A DNA stretch of 64,000 nucleotides, taken from assembly GCA_001630475.1 (NCBI GenBank), contig KV419427.1, positions 269,612 through 333,611 of the forward strand, written 5' to 3'. A model generated the notes under the pieces. That model saw nothing but the letters and a program-made list of their open reading frames with translations, had not been told where the DNA came from and did no database searches. Of this stretch, positions 1-10,886 are shown in pieces. The position numbers and the translations under genes were made by a program. Source of the DNA: Sistotremastrum niveocremeum HHB9708. Lineage: Eukaryota > Basidiomycota > Agaricomycetes > Sistotremastrales > Sistotremastraceae. Position 1 is the stretch's first letter. Each line of letters starts with the position of its first letter.

Positions 1-454
1 AAATGAAAACATCTTTGATCTTGCAATAGCTGCCCGAGGTATGTAGCTGAGCGACAGCATGGCGCGAGAGCGCAAGGCCTGACTATATTATGTAACCATC
101 TTCTCTACATCACGCTCCGTTGCCGCTCTGTAGACTTCGGACTCCTTCGGAGTCCTCCAATTTTTCCAAGGCAGTATATCTGGAGGCGCGCCAGAATTGC
201 TCAACGTAGATTACACATATTAGTTTTCGTGTCAATCAGACATCGCTGTATGCACCCATGGAGTCTGCAACACTAATTAATCAACATCATCGAAGTGTTT
301 CAGTGAGCCTTGGAGCACATCGGTCAAACTCATTCTGCTGCATTTGCATAGTGAATTTTTTCATTATAACTGCTGTTTACTGCATCCACAACAATAAACG
401 ATGAAGTGTGAACCAGAAAATCAAGGCCGGATGAGTAGGCACTCTCAAGTGCTA
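1..454. other. Left edge, no complete gene
   Basis: The first 38 bases read open on the plus strand (ending IAAR) and run into a GTATGT donor-like site, so they could be the edge of an exon whose gene lies outside the window. Nothing else in this stretch could be supported. Confidence 0.3.
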
Positions 455-1655
455 TCAGAAATCCCAGTAACCGCATTTTCGGTACCAGGATTCGATGTCC
501 AAACGATCATTGAAAGTGATGTATATCATCACGCCACCCAAGAAATCCATATCATTTGCTGGCTTCATATCCAGCGCCGAGATTGTCTCTTTGTCGTCGA
601 GTGTATCTTGCAACAATGCAAATGTCCGTTCGGCCGGATTAGATTCCATGTCATTGGAGGGGAGAAACTCTACCCGGATCCCACTGTTCACGGGCATTAG
701 AACTGATGGAAGGAGCGTTGGCGTCGAAGAACTCACCTTTCATGACACTGATTCTCGAACTTTTCAACATCTCGGATCTCTCGTTGATCCACTACCACGA
801 CTGAGTTTTCTTTTGGATAAGGGTTCATCCCCTCTAGCACGGTTTCTATCATGCCTTCGCAGATTTTCGTCGAGAACTCTTCCACTTTCGAATTCACCTC
901 AGTATGCGAACAGGAGACAGTCAAATAGTATCTGTTAAAGGTTTGAATCGGGACTACAATATGTGAGACAACGATGCGCACCTTTGACAACCTCTGAGAT
1001 GCTCTGGGATCTTCTCGTGCGTTCGCACCACAAGCCAATTTGAAGTGTTGTCGCGGTTTCTACTCTCTTCGTACACCCAGGCACAAGCGAAAAAGACGAG
1101 CTGACTCGCTTTATAGTTCAATTTAAGTCGAATCATCGTGGTGATACTGTTGACTAAATCATGGTCCTTGAAATCTGATTCATCCTAACACGGGGACTCA
1201 GTAATTTTCTCGTGAATAGTACCTGGTGACAGCAACTCACTTCGTCATCCAGGGGCTTAGATCTCCGCAGTGACCTCCATAGATTTCCAAAATGTACGAG
1301 GTCGGATGCAGTCTTTTCTAGTATTTCGGCGACCTCTGTAACTGCGAGTGGGTCATCTGCGACGACGCCTTTCCAATACTGCGTTATATTAGTGATGATC
1401 CTTCTTTTGGATCGACGCGTCCACCTTTGCTTTACTTTCAATATCGTTCGAGGATCCCCCTGATAACTGATGAGTATGGCTTAGAGTCAGTTTAACTGCC
1501 CAGCCCCGAACCGCAATGCGAGTGCGTTGGATGAATGGGACACCCACCTGTTCCTCCTCCTCCTCCGAAGATTGCTCCAAAGGCGCAGCGTCGCGAGCTA
1601 GACGCCTCGCCCTCCTAGGTTGTCCAGTAGCGCGCGTCGTGGACGTTCGTGTCAT
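455..1655 (-). CDS. Unrecognised five-exon protein
   Basis: I do not recognise this protein. Five exons join in frame on the minus strand. The ATG is at 1655. Exon 1 (to 1548) encodes an Arg-rich, then Glu-rich, low-complexity head ending EEEEEQ. Exon 2 starts GDPRTILK and holds a basic stretch (RWTRRSKRR) followed by a predicted helical part ending KPLDDE. Exon 3 starts DESDFKDHD after a GTGTTAG acceptor. Exon 4 holds NRYYLTVSC, and the last exon ends KCGYWDF. The product is about 325 residues with no signal peptide or membrane segment visible. The basic head could be a nuclear-localisation or nucleic-acid-binding region, which is inference only. The exon 3 to 4 junction is the least certain, because the intron there would be only about 38 bases. 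Confidence 0.6.
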
Positions 1656-1938
1656 CGTGGGGGCTAAAGATTAAGACTTTTAAGCTTTCGATCGACGCGG
1701 AAGCACTTCGGGGTTTTCCGAATTCCCGCATTTGGAAAGAAACACGGCGCTAAGCATCGTACCCCCGCGTACTTTCTCTGACCATACTCGAGAATGAGAA
1801 TGGGATAAGGATATCGGTATACAATTATCAGTATCGCATCGAAAGACTACGCGCCAATTTTTGACTCAGACTCAAGAGTACAAACGAAACTTTCGAACCA
1901 ACCAAACCAAACCAAAAACAAAGTCGACATGCTAATAC

Positions 1939-4541
1939 TCAAACCTGCTCTTCAGTTCTCAAAGGCAGATAACCACCTCCACTATTATTCCCCCTCAACC
2001 TCGCCCCCCACCCCATCAACATCCCCCTCCTCTTCCCACCCCCATGCCCAGGCCCATCATCCAAATGCTCCCTCTCATTCCTCCTCTTAGCCTCCTTAAA
2101 TCCCTCCCCAGGCACAACATACAACCTCTCATACTCAACACCCAATTCCCTCCCTCTCGTCCAAAAATCTATACAGTTTGATATCAAGCCTGCATCGAAT
2201 GGATTTGAGGCTCGGGAGGCTTTTGTTAGACCTGATGCCGCATTTTTGGATGTGTACCGATCGAGACCGAGGAGTTTTAGGAGGAAGCCTGTGCCGCAGG
2301 CTCCGTGCCGATGTTTATGTCCTCCATGCCCACTCCCATTCACAGACGAAGCATCCATATCTGATACTCCATCCAACGAAGGTCCGTGATGATGTTGATG
2401 TTGATGACCCTGTTGCTGAGCAAGCGAAGTCCCACTCCGTCCACCCATAAATCCGTATCGTCCAAGATTTGATACTTCGAATGTAGTCATTTGACGAGTG
2501 ATTTGCCAGAGTTGACCGATGAGGAGGAGGAGGGTCCATGTGAGTTGGAGGGTTGACCAGAGGGCTACTGAGAAGAGGAATGTGTCATGGGATGTTAGGG
2601 AACAGAGGGAGGCGGGGAAGAGACATGAGTCGGAGGAAGGGTCTTCGGTGGGGGGAGGGATGGGGAGCATTGCGAAATCTGAAAAAGAAAAGTTAGGCCT
2701 AGAGCGGGTTGAGGGTAATGAGGACATACATTGATAGGTTAAATAGTCGAAGAGAGATATACCGATGACGAGCGTCGTCACGAATATCACAAATTGTCGA
2801 TGATTATTCACACCAACTTCACAAACGATCAGATATATGCACTTGAAACACAGATGTAAAGACATACCACAATTCCAAATCCACGGACAATGACTACGGG
2901 AAAATCACCATCAACCCAGATTCTCTCAAAAACTGAAAAAAGAACGTACTGATCAAATCTCGCCGTACACTTCCCACAAACCTTACAATGTTTACTCCTC
3001 AACGCCTTCCTCGCCATACACTCCACACAAAAGCTCTGTCCATTCAACCTTCCTTCACTCGCCAAATCTTCAATCGTGCTCTTCAACTCTGCGTCGTTGG
3101 CAGGTTTCGGACAGGAGCCGGGATCGAGAGTTATTGAGCGGAAAAAGTTGTATGCGCAGAGGAGGAATGTTAGTGTGAATGCGAGATTTGTGAATGCGAA
3201 GCCGGGGGTGTCTGTGTTGTTATGAGTAAGTATGAGTATATAGTTAAGGATGAGAGGAGGGGGGGATGAGAACGTACTGCGGACGAGACGAGAGAACCAG
3301 GCCCATGCGACCCAGACTAAAGAGGCATTGATTATCCCCGCAAAATAAGGGCTTTGAGCAACTTGTTCGGTATATGCGGAATGGTTCAACAACACCCGAG
3401 AAACGATCTATAATTCGCATTGCGTCACTTGTTAGATTCCCGAGGCAAGCCGAAAGTCTAAAAGATGCTTACATGATGCATGCCGAAGAACTCTGCCATG
3501 GCGAGGACGATGCCGGTGTACCAGGGGAGAATACTTAGTGTTGTGAAGATGAGGTAGAAGAAGAGAGTTGGGATTAGGAATATTGCGATTTTAGTATTTC
3601 GCTGCCATCCGTTAGATCCATGTGAATAAATAAGAGGGGAAGGGAGAGGTACCTCGCTGAATTGTCTAGGGATAAGAACTCCATCTTCATTCAATCCACC
3701 TTCTTCCAATGCTTTCTTATAAGCTCCAAGACTCTTCAACTCGATCGCCATCTCCTTCGGCGTCTTCCCATTCTCATCTTTCGCGTTCAGATCCGCACCC
3801 GCTTCTACCAATTTCCGAATACAGAATTTATTCCCTCGTACGACTGCCCAATGGAGTGGTGTGAGTCCAACTTGATCTTTTATAGATACGGAAGCTCCGT
3901 GTTTGAGGAGGATATCGACGGAGAGTGCATCGCCTTGATAAGCTGCCCACATTAATGACGTATGTCCTTGTGCGTCTGGAGAGTCGACTGCTACGGGTTG
4001 ATGGAGGAGATATAGGAGTGCCATGACAGAAGATGAATGAGTGACGAGATGGAGAGTATTATATCCTTGTGAATCCGAAATCGTAGGATCTGCATTATGA
4101 GATATGAGGAGTTGGATAACGTAGGTATATCCAGGTCTAGCAGCCCATTGAAGAGGAGTTGAAACGAGGTCTCCGCCTAGAGCGTCGACTTCTGCACCTT
4201 GTTCGAGGAGGTACTTGCATGCTCCTAGTTGGGCGTTGATAGCTGCCCAGTGGAGAGCGGTGATGTTTTGTTCGTCGCGGTCTGTTGCTGATGCTTGGCC
4301 TGATTCGATGAGCTTGCGCAGGAGCGCTACGTCGCCTTTTTGAGCTGCTATGAATATGTTTTGCTATGGATCGCAATGAGCGTGTTAGCGAGCGCATAAG
4401 TGAACTTGAGAGGGTGGGACGTACCTCGGGCTCTTGAGTTGTTTGAAGAGCCTCTGCGAACGTTAATCCTTCTGCGTTTTCCATCGAGGTCGTAGCGGCC
4501 GCCGTAGATCCTTTAGCTGAGACCAATGTCGTTTCAAGCAT
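1939..4541 (-). CDS. AKR1: Ankyrin-repeat DHHC palmitoyltransferase (Akr1 family)
   Basis: Palmitoyltransferase that attaches palmitate to cysteines of cytosolic and membrane proteins, working in Golgi or endosomal membranes in yeast. After an N-terminal part starting MLETTLVSAKG come about five ankyrin repeats (for example TALHWAAINAQLG, TSLMWAAYQGD, TPLHWAVVRGN), then hydrophobic helices (IFLIPTLFFYLIFTTLSIL and others). Next is the cysteine-rich domain CVECMARKALRSKHCKVCGKC, the DHHCPWIWNC catalytic core, further helices and a His-rich, basic tail ending LRTEEQV. The order matches Akr1/HIP14. The DHHC core is carried by a 26-base exon (2868-2893) between two short introns: the upstream exon ends GATCA at 2950 and the downstream one resumes VGVNNHRQF. 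The start at 4541 is the first ATG of the open frame. The gene is divergent from the paralog array that begins just upstream. Confidence 0.93.
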
Positions 4542-5205
4542 GCAATGTCGTGCTCGTCGTCAATTCGTAAGCGAAGCTCAGTACCCTCGGTCTCTTTGCT
4601 TTCGCGGGATACGTAGTGCTGAGAGTGCTGGCACTGGGGAAGGAGTTGGACGCTGTGATGGGGTGATGGCGATGCAGCGCTGGGCCGCCTCAATGCTGCC
4701 TTGGTTTCTGGGCGGTGTGATTTCAGTAGCCGAGGGGTATGTCCGTTATGTCCGCCGGTGTCTGTTGACCTCGACTCGCTCGTTTGCGTGGATGCGCTCT
4801 GGGGTGTCTTGCTTGAGAACTTTGTGATGTGGGCTGGTTATGAAGGACGTCGAGATAGGTGCAGATTAATGTGGTGTTTCCCTGGCTCGCTGTGGATGGA
4901 TTGGGTTCGCGAAGGAATCCCGGGATGGCCGAACTCAGGAACGCGCATGCGTCGAAGTGTTTCTTCTGACGTCTTTGGAGTCTTTCTCGTTGTGATTCTC
5001 TCTCTGTGATATCGGGAGAAGACCGTGCTAGTTATCTCGTAAGCTTGGATTCAAGGAGTTTCTCACTCGAGACTTTTTTTCGCGATCTCCTTCAAGTTAT
5101 TTTGCATCTGATCCTCCATCGGTGAATAATTCTGTCCACGACCTTTCGTGCTCGAGGCTTCTTCTGACGCATCTTTGAGAGGCTCATCCTCCACATTTGA
5201 ATGAG
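4542..5205. other. Intergenic, AKR1 / array boundary
   Basis: No gene seen. From about 4738 the DNA is visibly duplicated at 6848 onward, and from 4883 also at 9767 onward; see the repeat entries. Open frames here, including the minus-strand one at 5063-5359, have no family support. Confidence 0.5.
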
Positions 5206-5409
5206 ATGCCGCTTGAAGGACATCCAGTCGGCTGTCGATGCGAGCCCTGCCTTCAGGTCCGTGTTCGCCTGCAGTTGAAGTGCTTGTTCTCCCTAATGCT
5301 TTGCCATAGTTATTGCCCAGAAAAGTTACAGGCTTCGCCGTCACTCCCGAATTTCTCATTCGATACTACAAGACTCGGGTCTCTGAGTCCAAAGACCCCA
5401 ACCAAAAAA
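4738..5409 (+). repeat. Duplicated 5' block, copy 1
   Basis: Direct repeat shared with 6848-7501 and, in its later part, 9767-10290. Landmarks in the same order are TATGTCCGTTATGTCCG, GGGATGGCCGAA, a TGAxATCGGGAGAA stretch, the MPLEG first exon and the VTG second exon up to the codons for NPNQK. Copy 1 leads into an intact type A gene. Confidence 0.75.
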
Positions 5410-5813
5410 TCACAGATATCCGTTGCGCCACCGCACTTGCTATGACCGACATCAAACAGAAAACGCGTCTTCCTCTCTTGATTCAGTTAAAATGGGAAGA
5501 TAGGAAATATATCCTGCGCGCATGCGAAGAGAATCCTTTTTACGAAGACGGAGGTTATGCAACTCGGACAATTCATGAACAGGATCCTCAATGGGTTCAA
5601 GGGATCCAGAGTTTACGGCAGTTACTGGTGGATGAGGGAGCGATTGGACCGGATGAGGAAATGGAGGACTATGAGGTTTACGAAGCTGATATGGAGAAGA
5701 GGATCAGGATTAGGAGGCGCCTCTGGAGGAAGCTCGATTTCGACGAAGGATTGTGTTCGAGGCCGCCTGTGGAAGCCTCAGTCGATGAGGACAGCGATAT
5801 CCCCGAGTTCTAG
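5206..5813 (+). CDS. Array protein A1 (CxCxxC / VTGY family)
   Basis: Member of the unrecognised small-protein family that fills 5.2-15.6 kb. Exon 1 (5206-5256) encodes MPLEGHPVGCRCEPCLQ, with a CxCxxC motif that could bind metal (inference). The intron is 5257-5309, with a GTCCGT donor. Exon 2 (5310-5813) starts LLPRKVTGFAV and continues FLIRYYKTRV, then a LIQLKWEDRKYIL segment, a Leu-rich helix around SLRQLLVDEGAIG, EEMEDYEVYE, a basic helix (RIRIRRRLWRKL) and an acidic end (DEDSDIPEF). The product is 184 residues, with no signal peptide or membrane helix. This is the best-preserved type A copy in the plus orientation, and the other A copies (11511, 14056, 15623 minus) align across its whole length. 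The ATG at 5206 was chosen because homologous ATGs open the same exon in other copies. No function can be assigned. Confidence 0.7.
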
Positions 5814-6073
5814 TTGGATATTTTCTTTTCGTCAGTGGTTCCTGGTGACGCTCGGTGCTTTACTCATTTTTCCCAATAACGATGTTACATGGAACGCATT
5901 GTATTGAGAAGAGCGCAGGGCAGACAAATACAAACCGGGATCGTCTTTAGGCTACACTCTGCAACATCCACTGGTATTGTTTGTAGGTTCTCTCCGATTC
6001 CAATCACCACGAGTTTCGGGTTCGCTCTTGGACTCACTGGTCCGATGACAGCGAGAGACTCGAAATCAAACGC

Positions 6074-6746
6074 ATGTCGGCTATCTCGGCGGTTCCGGGC
6101 CAAGCCAACCTGAACTCAACAACGATGCAGGTAAATGATCAACTCTCTGTATGGACTCGCTCATGGATCCTCCTCGATTCTCAACGAGACATAACAGGAA
6201 CCTACAATTCTAAAAGGCTATCGAATTTCACCCGCCGATCTCGTAAAGATATACAAGCGCGGTGTGCTCAAAACACCAGATGCCCCAATCCCCGACAAGA
6301 AGACAATGGTCGACGTCAACTCAGGAACAATGGGATATCTCAAAGGAATAACAGGTCTTTCCGTCCAAAGCCAATTCATGTGGCAGACCCAATCGTATCT
6401 CATCTACATCGAACCAACTTACAAAACACGCAGTCGTCGATTTGGACTTGTCCCAATTCCTCCAAGTCAGGCGGATCTCGAGACTTGGGGAAATTTGCTG
6501 GTTGAGAGGCTCCCGATTCTTTTGGACGAGTTAGGACTTCGTCATGATGCGAGTATTGAGAGCTACGAAGTCCATGCGAGGCAGGAGGAAAAATCGACAG
6601 TGGTTCGGACTGCGGTTTTCATGCAATTATGTCTAGACGAGGGTTTGTTGGGGGATAGCCCGGAAGCAAAGGATGTTGTCAGGCGCCTGTTTTCATTTGC
6701 TTTAGAATTTCCTGTCGAACAAGATGTAGCTGATGAGGACGAGTAG
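6074..6746 (+). CDS. Array protein B1
   Basis: Type B member of the same array family. Exon 2 (6198-6746) encodes KGYRISPADLVKIYKRGVL, the B counterpart of the VTGY head, then SQFMWQTQSYLIYIEP, DLETWGNLLVERLPILLDEL, SIESYEV, FMQLCLDEGLLGD and an acidic end (VADEDE). A short upstream exon (6074-6130, starting MSAISAVPGQ) joins in frame over an intron at 6131-6197. That intron is clearly related in sequence to the introns before the B parts at 7502 and 10291. The first exon lacks the CxCxxC motif present elsewhere, so either this copy lost it or the exon choice is wrong. The product would be about 201 residues. The function is unknown. Compared with A, type B replaces the basic C-terminal helix by an acidic tail. 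Confidence 0.62.
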
Positions 6747-7296
6747 GGTGCTCAGTCTGCCGATAAATTTTTGGATAGTACTTGCACACTGGCATGTTGG
6801 GTTCCCTTTTGATTGCCTCTTGGGCTATGGCGGTGATACCACTCGAGTATGTCCGTTATGTCCGGTGTCTGCTCATCTCAACTCGCTCGTGTTCCTTTTC
6901 GTGGATTCGGCGTGAGATTCGTCGAGCTCGAGCCATAGGCAGGTTCTGAAAAATGTGGGGAGCTTGGACACTTGGGATTTCTCCCTGTGTGGTCGGAGTG
7001 GTTTTGTTCAAGGATCCCCGGGATGGCCGAACATCAGGAACACACGCATCACTTCTGACCTTCTTCGAGTGTTTCTCGTCGCGATTTCTTCTGTGACATC
7101 GGGAGAACGATTGTGTTGATCGTAAAGGGGATCTGATCTCAAGCGGTCTCTCACTCGAGGCACCTCTTTCGCGAGTTTCTCATTGTGCGACTTGATCCTC
7201 CACGCGTGATTAGGTGAGTAATTCTGTCTGCGGCCTTTCGTGCTCAAGACAAGCTCTGACACTCCTGTTCGGTCAGATCCCACACTGTTCACTGAG
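6747..7296. other. Intergenic between B1 and B2
   Basis: No gene. It holds the 3' flank repeat of B1 and then the first part of duplicated block copy 2 from 6848. Confidence 0.5.
6790..6842 (+). repeat. Duplicated 3' flank of B genes
   Basis: GCATGTTGGGT followed shortly by a GCTATGGxGGTGATA stretch recurs downstream of the B part at about 10939-10990, showing that the duplicated unit extends past the stop codon. Confidence 0.55.
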
Positions 7297-7501
7297 ATGC
7301 CGCTCGAAGGAGATCCATCAGACTGTCAAGGCGATGATACCTGCCTCCAGGTCCGTATTCGCTTGCAGTCAAATAGCCTGCTCTCCATATGTTTCCCCAT
7401 AGTCATCGCCTGAACAAGTCACAGGCTTCGTTGTTCCTTCCGAGTTTCTATACGCGTAGTCCAACATAAGCGTCTCGGATTCGAAAATTTCCAACAAAAA
7501 A
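6848..7501 (+). repeat. Duplicated 5' block, copy 2
   Basis: Second copy of the block at 4738-5409, with the same TATGTCCGTTATGTCCG landmark about 450 bases before the first-exon ATG. Its first exon and VTG exon are decayed (see the B2 entry). Confidence 0.72.
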
Positions 7502-8104
7502 GTAAGTGATTATCTCTCTATCGATACTCGCTCGTCCTTGATTCTGAATAAGACATCATAGGCAGTCGTAACTCGGAACGGTTACGAGACTTCAGCGGCT
7601 GATCTTCTAAAGATATACAAGCGCTGCGTGCTTGGGCTTGTGGCGCCAAACGACAAAATACCCAAGATCAACATGATGCACAATGCCGTGCCGGAAGCAC
7701 TGAAATATCTGCGAGACAAGACAAACCTCTGCGTCGAAAAACAATTCATGTGGGAGACCGGGACATACCTCATCTATGTGGAACCAAAGTACAAGACGCC
7801 GATTGGTCGATACGTCCCGGTTCCGAATCTCGAGACATGGCAAACCATGCTGGTTGAAAGGCTCCCGATCCTTCTGAGTGAGTTGGGGCTTGGCGCGGAA
7901 GCGCCTCTCACAAGCTACGAGGTCCGTCCTGGGTACAGTGACAGATCGGCAGTGGTCGAGGGTGCAATTCTCGTGCAATTATGTCCAAGCGAGGGTTTTT
8001 TTGAGGACACGAAAGACAGTATCGCGGGCATGTTATCATCTGCCCTCGAGGTCCCTCTCAACCAAGATCCAGAGGACGAGGATGAGGACGAGGAGGACGT
8101 CTGA
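7297..8104 (+). pseudogene. Array locus B2: decayed 5' exons, intact B body
   Basis: Exon 1 (7297-7350) is recognisable as MPLEG but its CxCxxC is degraded to CQGDDTC. The second exon (7403 onward) keeps SPEQVTGFVV then hits an in-frame TAG after EFLYA. The third part (7562-8104) is a complete type B body in open frame: RNGYETSAADLLKIYK, KQFMWETGTYLIYVEP, DLETW-like NLETWQTMLVERLPILLSEL, TSYEV, LVQLCPSEGFF and a very acidic end (EDEDEDEEDV). The body is preceded by an intron (7502-7561) related to those of B1 and AB3. If the 5' exons are used the protein is truncated. If another start is used (for example an internal Met near 7674) a shorter B protein could be made. I call the locus broken at its 5' end, with the body possibly still expressed. 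Confidence 0.6.
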
Positions 8105-8477
8105 TTGGACGATAAATGCCTTGATTGTAGCATATTCTGTGTCATCTGCAGGTCGTTCTCCTGGCCCCCTTGCGCTGCGGAGGGGATACCGGATACTGAT
8201 AGTATATTTGATACCAGTCGTATGGATTACCTGCACTTGCAAATTGATCGGCAGCCTTGAATGGCTTGATGAAGGCGGTATCGGCCTTCTCGGCCTTGAG
8301 GTCGACCTGCTTCCGGAACCTGGCACTGTCATTTGGCTCGCAGGCAGCAACAGAACCTCGAGATCAGCTTGATCCCTTGATCGTATTAAGACTCCAGCCA
8401 AGATTTAAACGAATTGAATCGATCGTCAGAGCGGAAAGATAAACCACGATATTTGATAAGTGGAACTGCTCGTATAG
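8105..8477. other. Intergenic with duplicated 3' flank
   Basis: No gene. About 8160-8345 resembles 10965-11180: both carry a CTTGCGCTxxGG stretch, GGCCTTCTCGGC, GAGGT(C/T)GACCT and CTTCC(G/T)GA(A/G)CC in the same order. Confidence 0.5.
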
Positions 8478-9066
8478 TTATACAGCAGCCACGTTATGCA
8501 TCGCGGCCGACATCTCATCGGCATCCTCTCTGCTCTCGAGTCCATTCTCGACTGCCCAGTCGAGCCATGAATCCGCCTCGGCAATGCAGGTCGCCATCAA
8601 GTCATCCAGGTTTCGGTAGTCAATCGTGAGTGTAGTCTCACGCACGCCGTCCGGGATGTTCAAGAGCTCTCGGAGAGTTTTGAGGGCTTCGTCCAGCCGG
8701 TGTCCCCCCGGACTCTGATCCCATTCTTTAATAACAACGCCCACGAGATACTCCTTTTTCTCCTTTATAAAGTCAGTTTTTACCGTGAAGGAGGATACTT
8801 GGTGACCCAAATTGTTCTTGAAAGTCTCAAGATCTCGTAACGATGCTTCCTGGTTTTCTGGATTGTTTAGATACCCCATCATGTCTGCATATGGGATGAG
8901 GTAGCCAGTGACTATTCGCAAGTCCTGTTCGTATATCTTCAGCCAGATCGGATTACCTTAAGAATGAAAAGAGACCCACACCGACGACGCATTCCTCACA
9001 AGGACAGTCTAGGTAGTGGTGAGTACCAAGCGCCACGAGTGGGCAAGTTATCTCAGACTCGGCCAT
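8478..9066 (-). CDS. Array protein C1
   Basis: Type C member of the array family. Exon 1 (9066-8986) encodes MAESEITCP, then DCPCEECV with the CxCxxC motif. The intron is 8925-8985 (donor GTCGGT). Exon 2 (8924-8478) starts DLRIVTGYLIPYADMMGYL and continues VKTDFIKEKKEYLVGV, LKTLRELLNIPDGV, TLTIDYR and SWLDWAVENGLES, ending MHNVAAV. The product is 175 residues. It shares layout with types A and B (cysteine exon, VTGY, a Phe-x-x-x-x-x-Tyr-Leu hairpin-like stretch, a Leu-rich helix, C-terminal helix) but little residue identity beyond those motifs. Its closest relative is C2 at 12599-13186, also on minus. Each C gene lies divergent to an A- or AB-type gene on plus about 0.9-1.0 kb away. The function is unknown. 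Confidence 0.68.
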
Positions 9067-10087
9067 ATTCTGCCAGTGGAAAATTGCAAATGAGAGTGAG
9101 TTTATCAGATTTTCGCAAGACGTACGCTCCATTAAAAGAGGAGAAGCTCAAATAGGAGTTGAAGGTGCGATGGCTGTAGCGAAGATCTAGAGTGACCCGG
9201 TCGTGTATTGTTGTTATGGCGCATGCGCAGGCTCGAATTGGGATCACTGGCAAAGCTTGCTCGCCGAAACCACATGGCGGTGTTCGAGGTTGGTAGGCAT
9301 TTCTCGGTCAATGAAAACGATTTTCAAGCATGTTTCATGTCTTGGATTGAATCTTAGGATAGATTGATAACTGCGTCTAGTTCGCCTCGCTGACAAGAGA
9401 TTGAGGAGAGTTTATCAACAGGATATTTAGATTATGTAATCAGCTACGCCCGTTGGTCGTTCCATTCTTGTCATCTACGAGACGTCTACTCAGTGTCTAC
9501 TCCTGGCTGATGCAGGTCGAAATCCGCGCGTGCAAATAAAAACCACTTACTAGCAACTACAAGATGCCTAAAATCTGGTTGGCTTCGCTTGCGCGCATGC
9601 GTTGCGGCTGATCGGGACGTACATGTAAACCGAGAGCATGCCCCGGAGAGCCTGACGGATTGCAACAATGGCTTGCAGACATACCGATTTTTGACTCATG
9701 ATCATATGGGATGACTCATTATCATACGGGATGATGATGAGGACAACCTGGATGAAGAATGATTTTTGGCTCGTTGTGGATGGATTAGCGTTCTCGAGGT
9801 TCTCCGGGATGGCCGAAGTCAGGAACGTGGGCGCACGGTTTGTGTCTTCTGACGTCTTTCGAGTATTTCTCGTTGTAGTCTCGTGTCTGTGAGATCGGGA
9901 GAAGGATCGTGCTCGTCACCGCAGAACTTTGAGCGTTGAACACTTGAGACACATCTCGCGATTTCTTCATTCTTGGATCTGATCCTCCATCGGTGAGTAA
10001 TTCTGTCTCGACCTTTCACGCTTGCGGCATCCTCTGACTCGAGCTAGTACTCGTCTTCTGCAAGTTCATCCCCCGGTTGTGACTGAG
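9067..10087. other. Divergent intergenic C1 / AB3
   Basis: No gene. Parts near 9240-9300 and 9420-9470 resemble 13330-13400 and 13500-13550 (shared ATTATGTAATCAGC), so this whole divergent spacer was duplicated with its genes. From 9767 it is duplicated block copy 3. A stretch at 9731-9760 resembles the acidic-tail codons of the type A locus at 14650-14700 and may be a gene remnant. Confidence 0.5.
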
Positions 10088-10290
10088 ATGCCTCTTGAAG
10101 GACATTTGTTAGGCTGCCGATGCGATCCCTGTCTTCAGGTCCGTGTTCGCTTGGAGAGGAACTACCTCTGTTGTCTCCAATTATTTTTTAGTTATTACCT
10201 AGAAAAGTCACAGACTACGCCGTCCCTCACGAGTTTCTCAACCAGTACCATACAACAACCGTCTCCGACTTGAACAATCCCACCCAAAAA
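9767..10290 (+). repeat. Duplicated 5' block, copy 3
   Basis: Third copy of the block seen at 4883-5409 and about 6985-7501. It starts TGGCTCGTTGTGGATGG and contains the CGGGATGGCCGAA and GATCGGGAGAA landmarks, the CxCxxC exon and the VTD exon. It lacks the TATGTCCG element present in copies 1 and 2. Confidence 0.7.
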
Positions 10291-10886
10291 GTGAGTGATT
10301 ATCTCTCTGTATGTACTCGATCATCCTTGATCCTCGCTGAGACTGAACATGATAGGAGACTATAACTCGTACAGGCTATCAGATATCTGCGGCCGATTCT
10401 CTAGACATATACAAGCGCGGGGTGCTCAAAACACCAGAAACTCCGATGACCGATAGGAAGGCGATGTACGGTGTCGTGCGAGGAGCAATACACTATCTGA
10501 GAGAAACAACAGGCCTCTCCGTCGGAAAACAATTCATGTGGGAGACTCAGTCGTACCTCATTTATCTGGAGCCAATCCACAAGAATCCGTATGGCCGATC
10601 TGTACCGGTTCCGGATCTCGAGACTTGGGGGAATATGCTGGTTGAGAGGCTCCCGATTCTTCTGGGAGAGTTAGGACTTCGTCCTGATGCGAGTATTGAA
10701 AGCTACAAAGTCCGTGAGAGGGAGTGGGAGAAATCGATAGTGGTTGAGAGTGCGGCTTTCATGCAATTGTGTCTCGACGAAGGCTTGTTGGGGGATGTTC
10801 CGGATGGAAAGGAGTTTGTCAGGATTATGTTGGCTTCAGCTTTAAGTTTCCCCGTCGCACAAGATTCAGATGATGAGGATGAGTAG
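10088..10886 (+). CDS. Array protein AB3, fused A head and B body
   Basis: Three exons join in phase 0. Exon 1 (10088-10138) is MPLEGHLLGCRCDPCLQ with CxCxxC. Exon 2 (10192-10290) is a type A head, LLPRKVTDYAVPHEFLNQY to NPTQK. Exon 3 (10356-10886) is a complete type B body starting ETITRTGYQISAADSLDIYK, then KQFMWETQSYLIYLEP, DLETWGNMLVERLPILLGEL, SIESYKV, FMQLCLDEGLLGD and DSDDEDE. The predicted protein has 226 residues with two VTGY-type heads in tandem. The join falls exactly at the donor following NPxQK, the same place as at the B2 locus, so the fusion predates the duplication or arose by the same deletion. All frames are open. If exons 1-2 are not spliced to exon 3, a plain B protein of about 155-176 residues would remain. 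The function is unknown. Confidence 0.62.

Noticed and set aside
5063-10019. Related minus frames in the duplicated blocks (5063-5359, 7008-7292, 9785-10019)
   Set aside because: Their similarity comes from the duplicated 5' DNA of the plus-strand array genes; no shared start, and composition is not protein-like.
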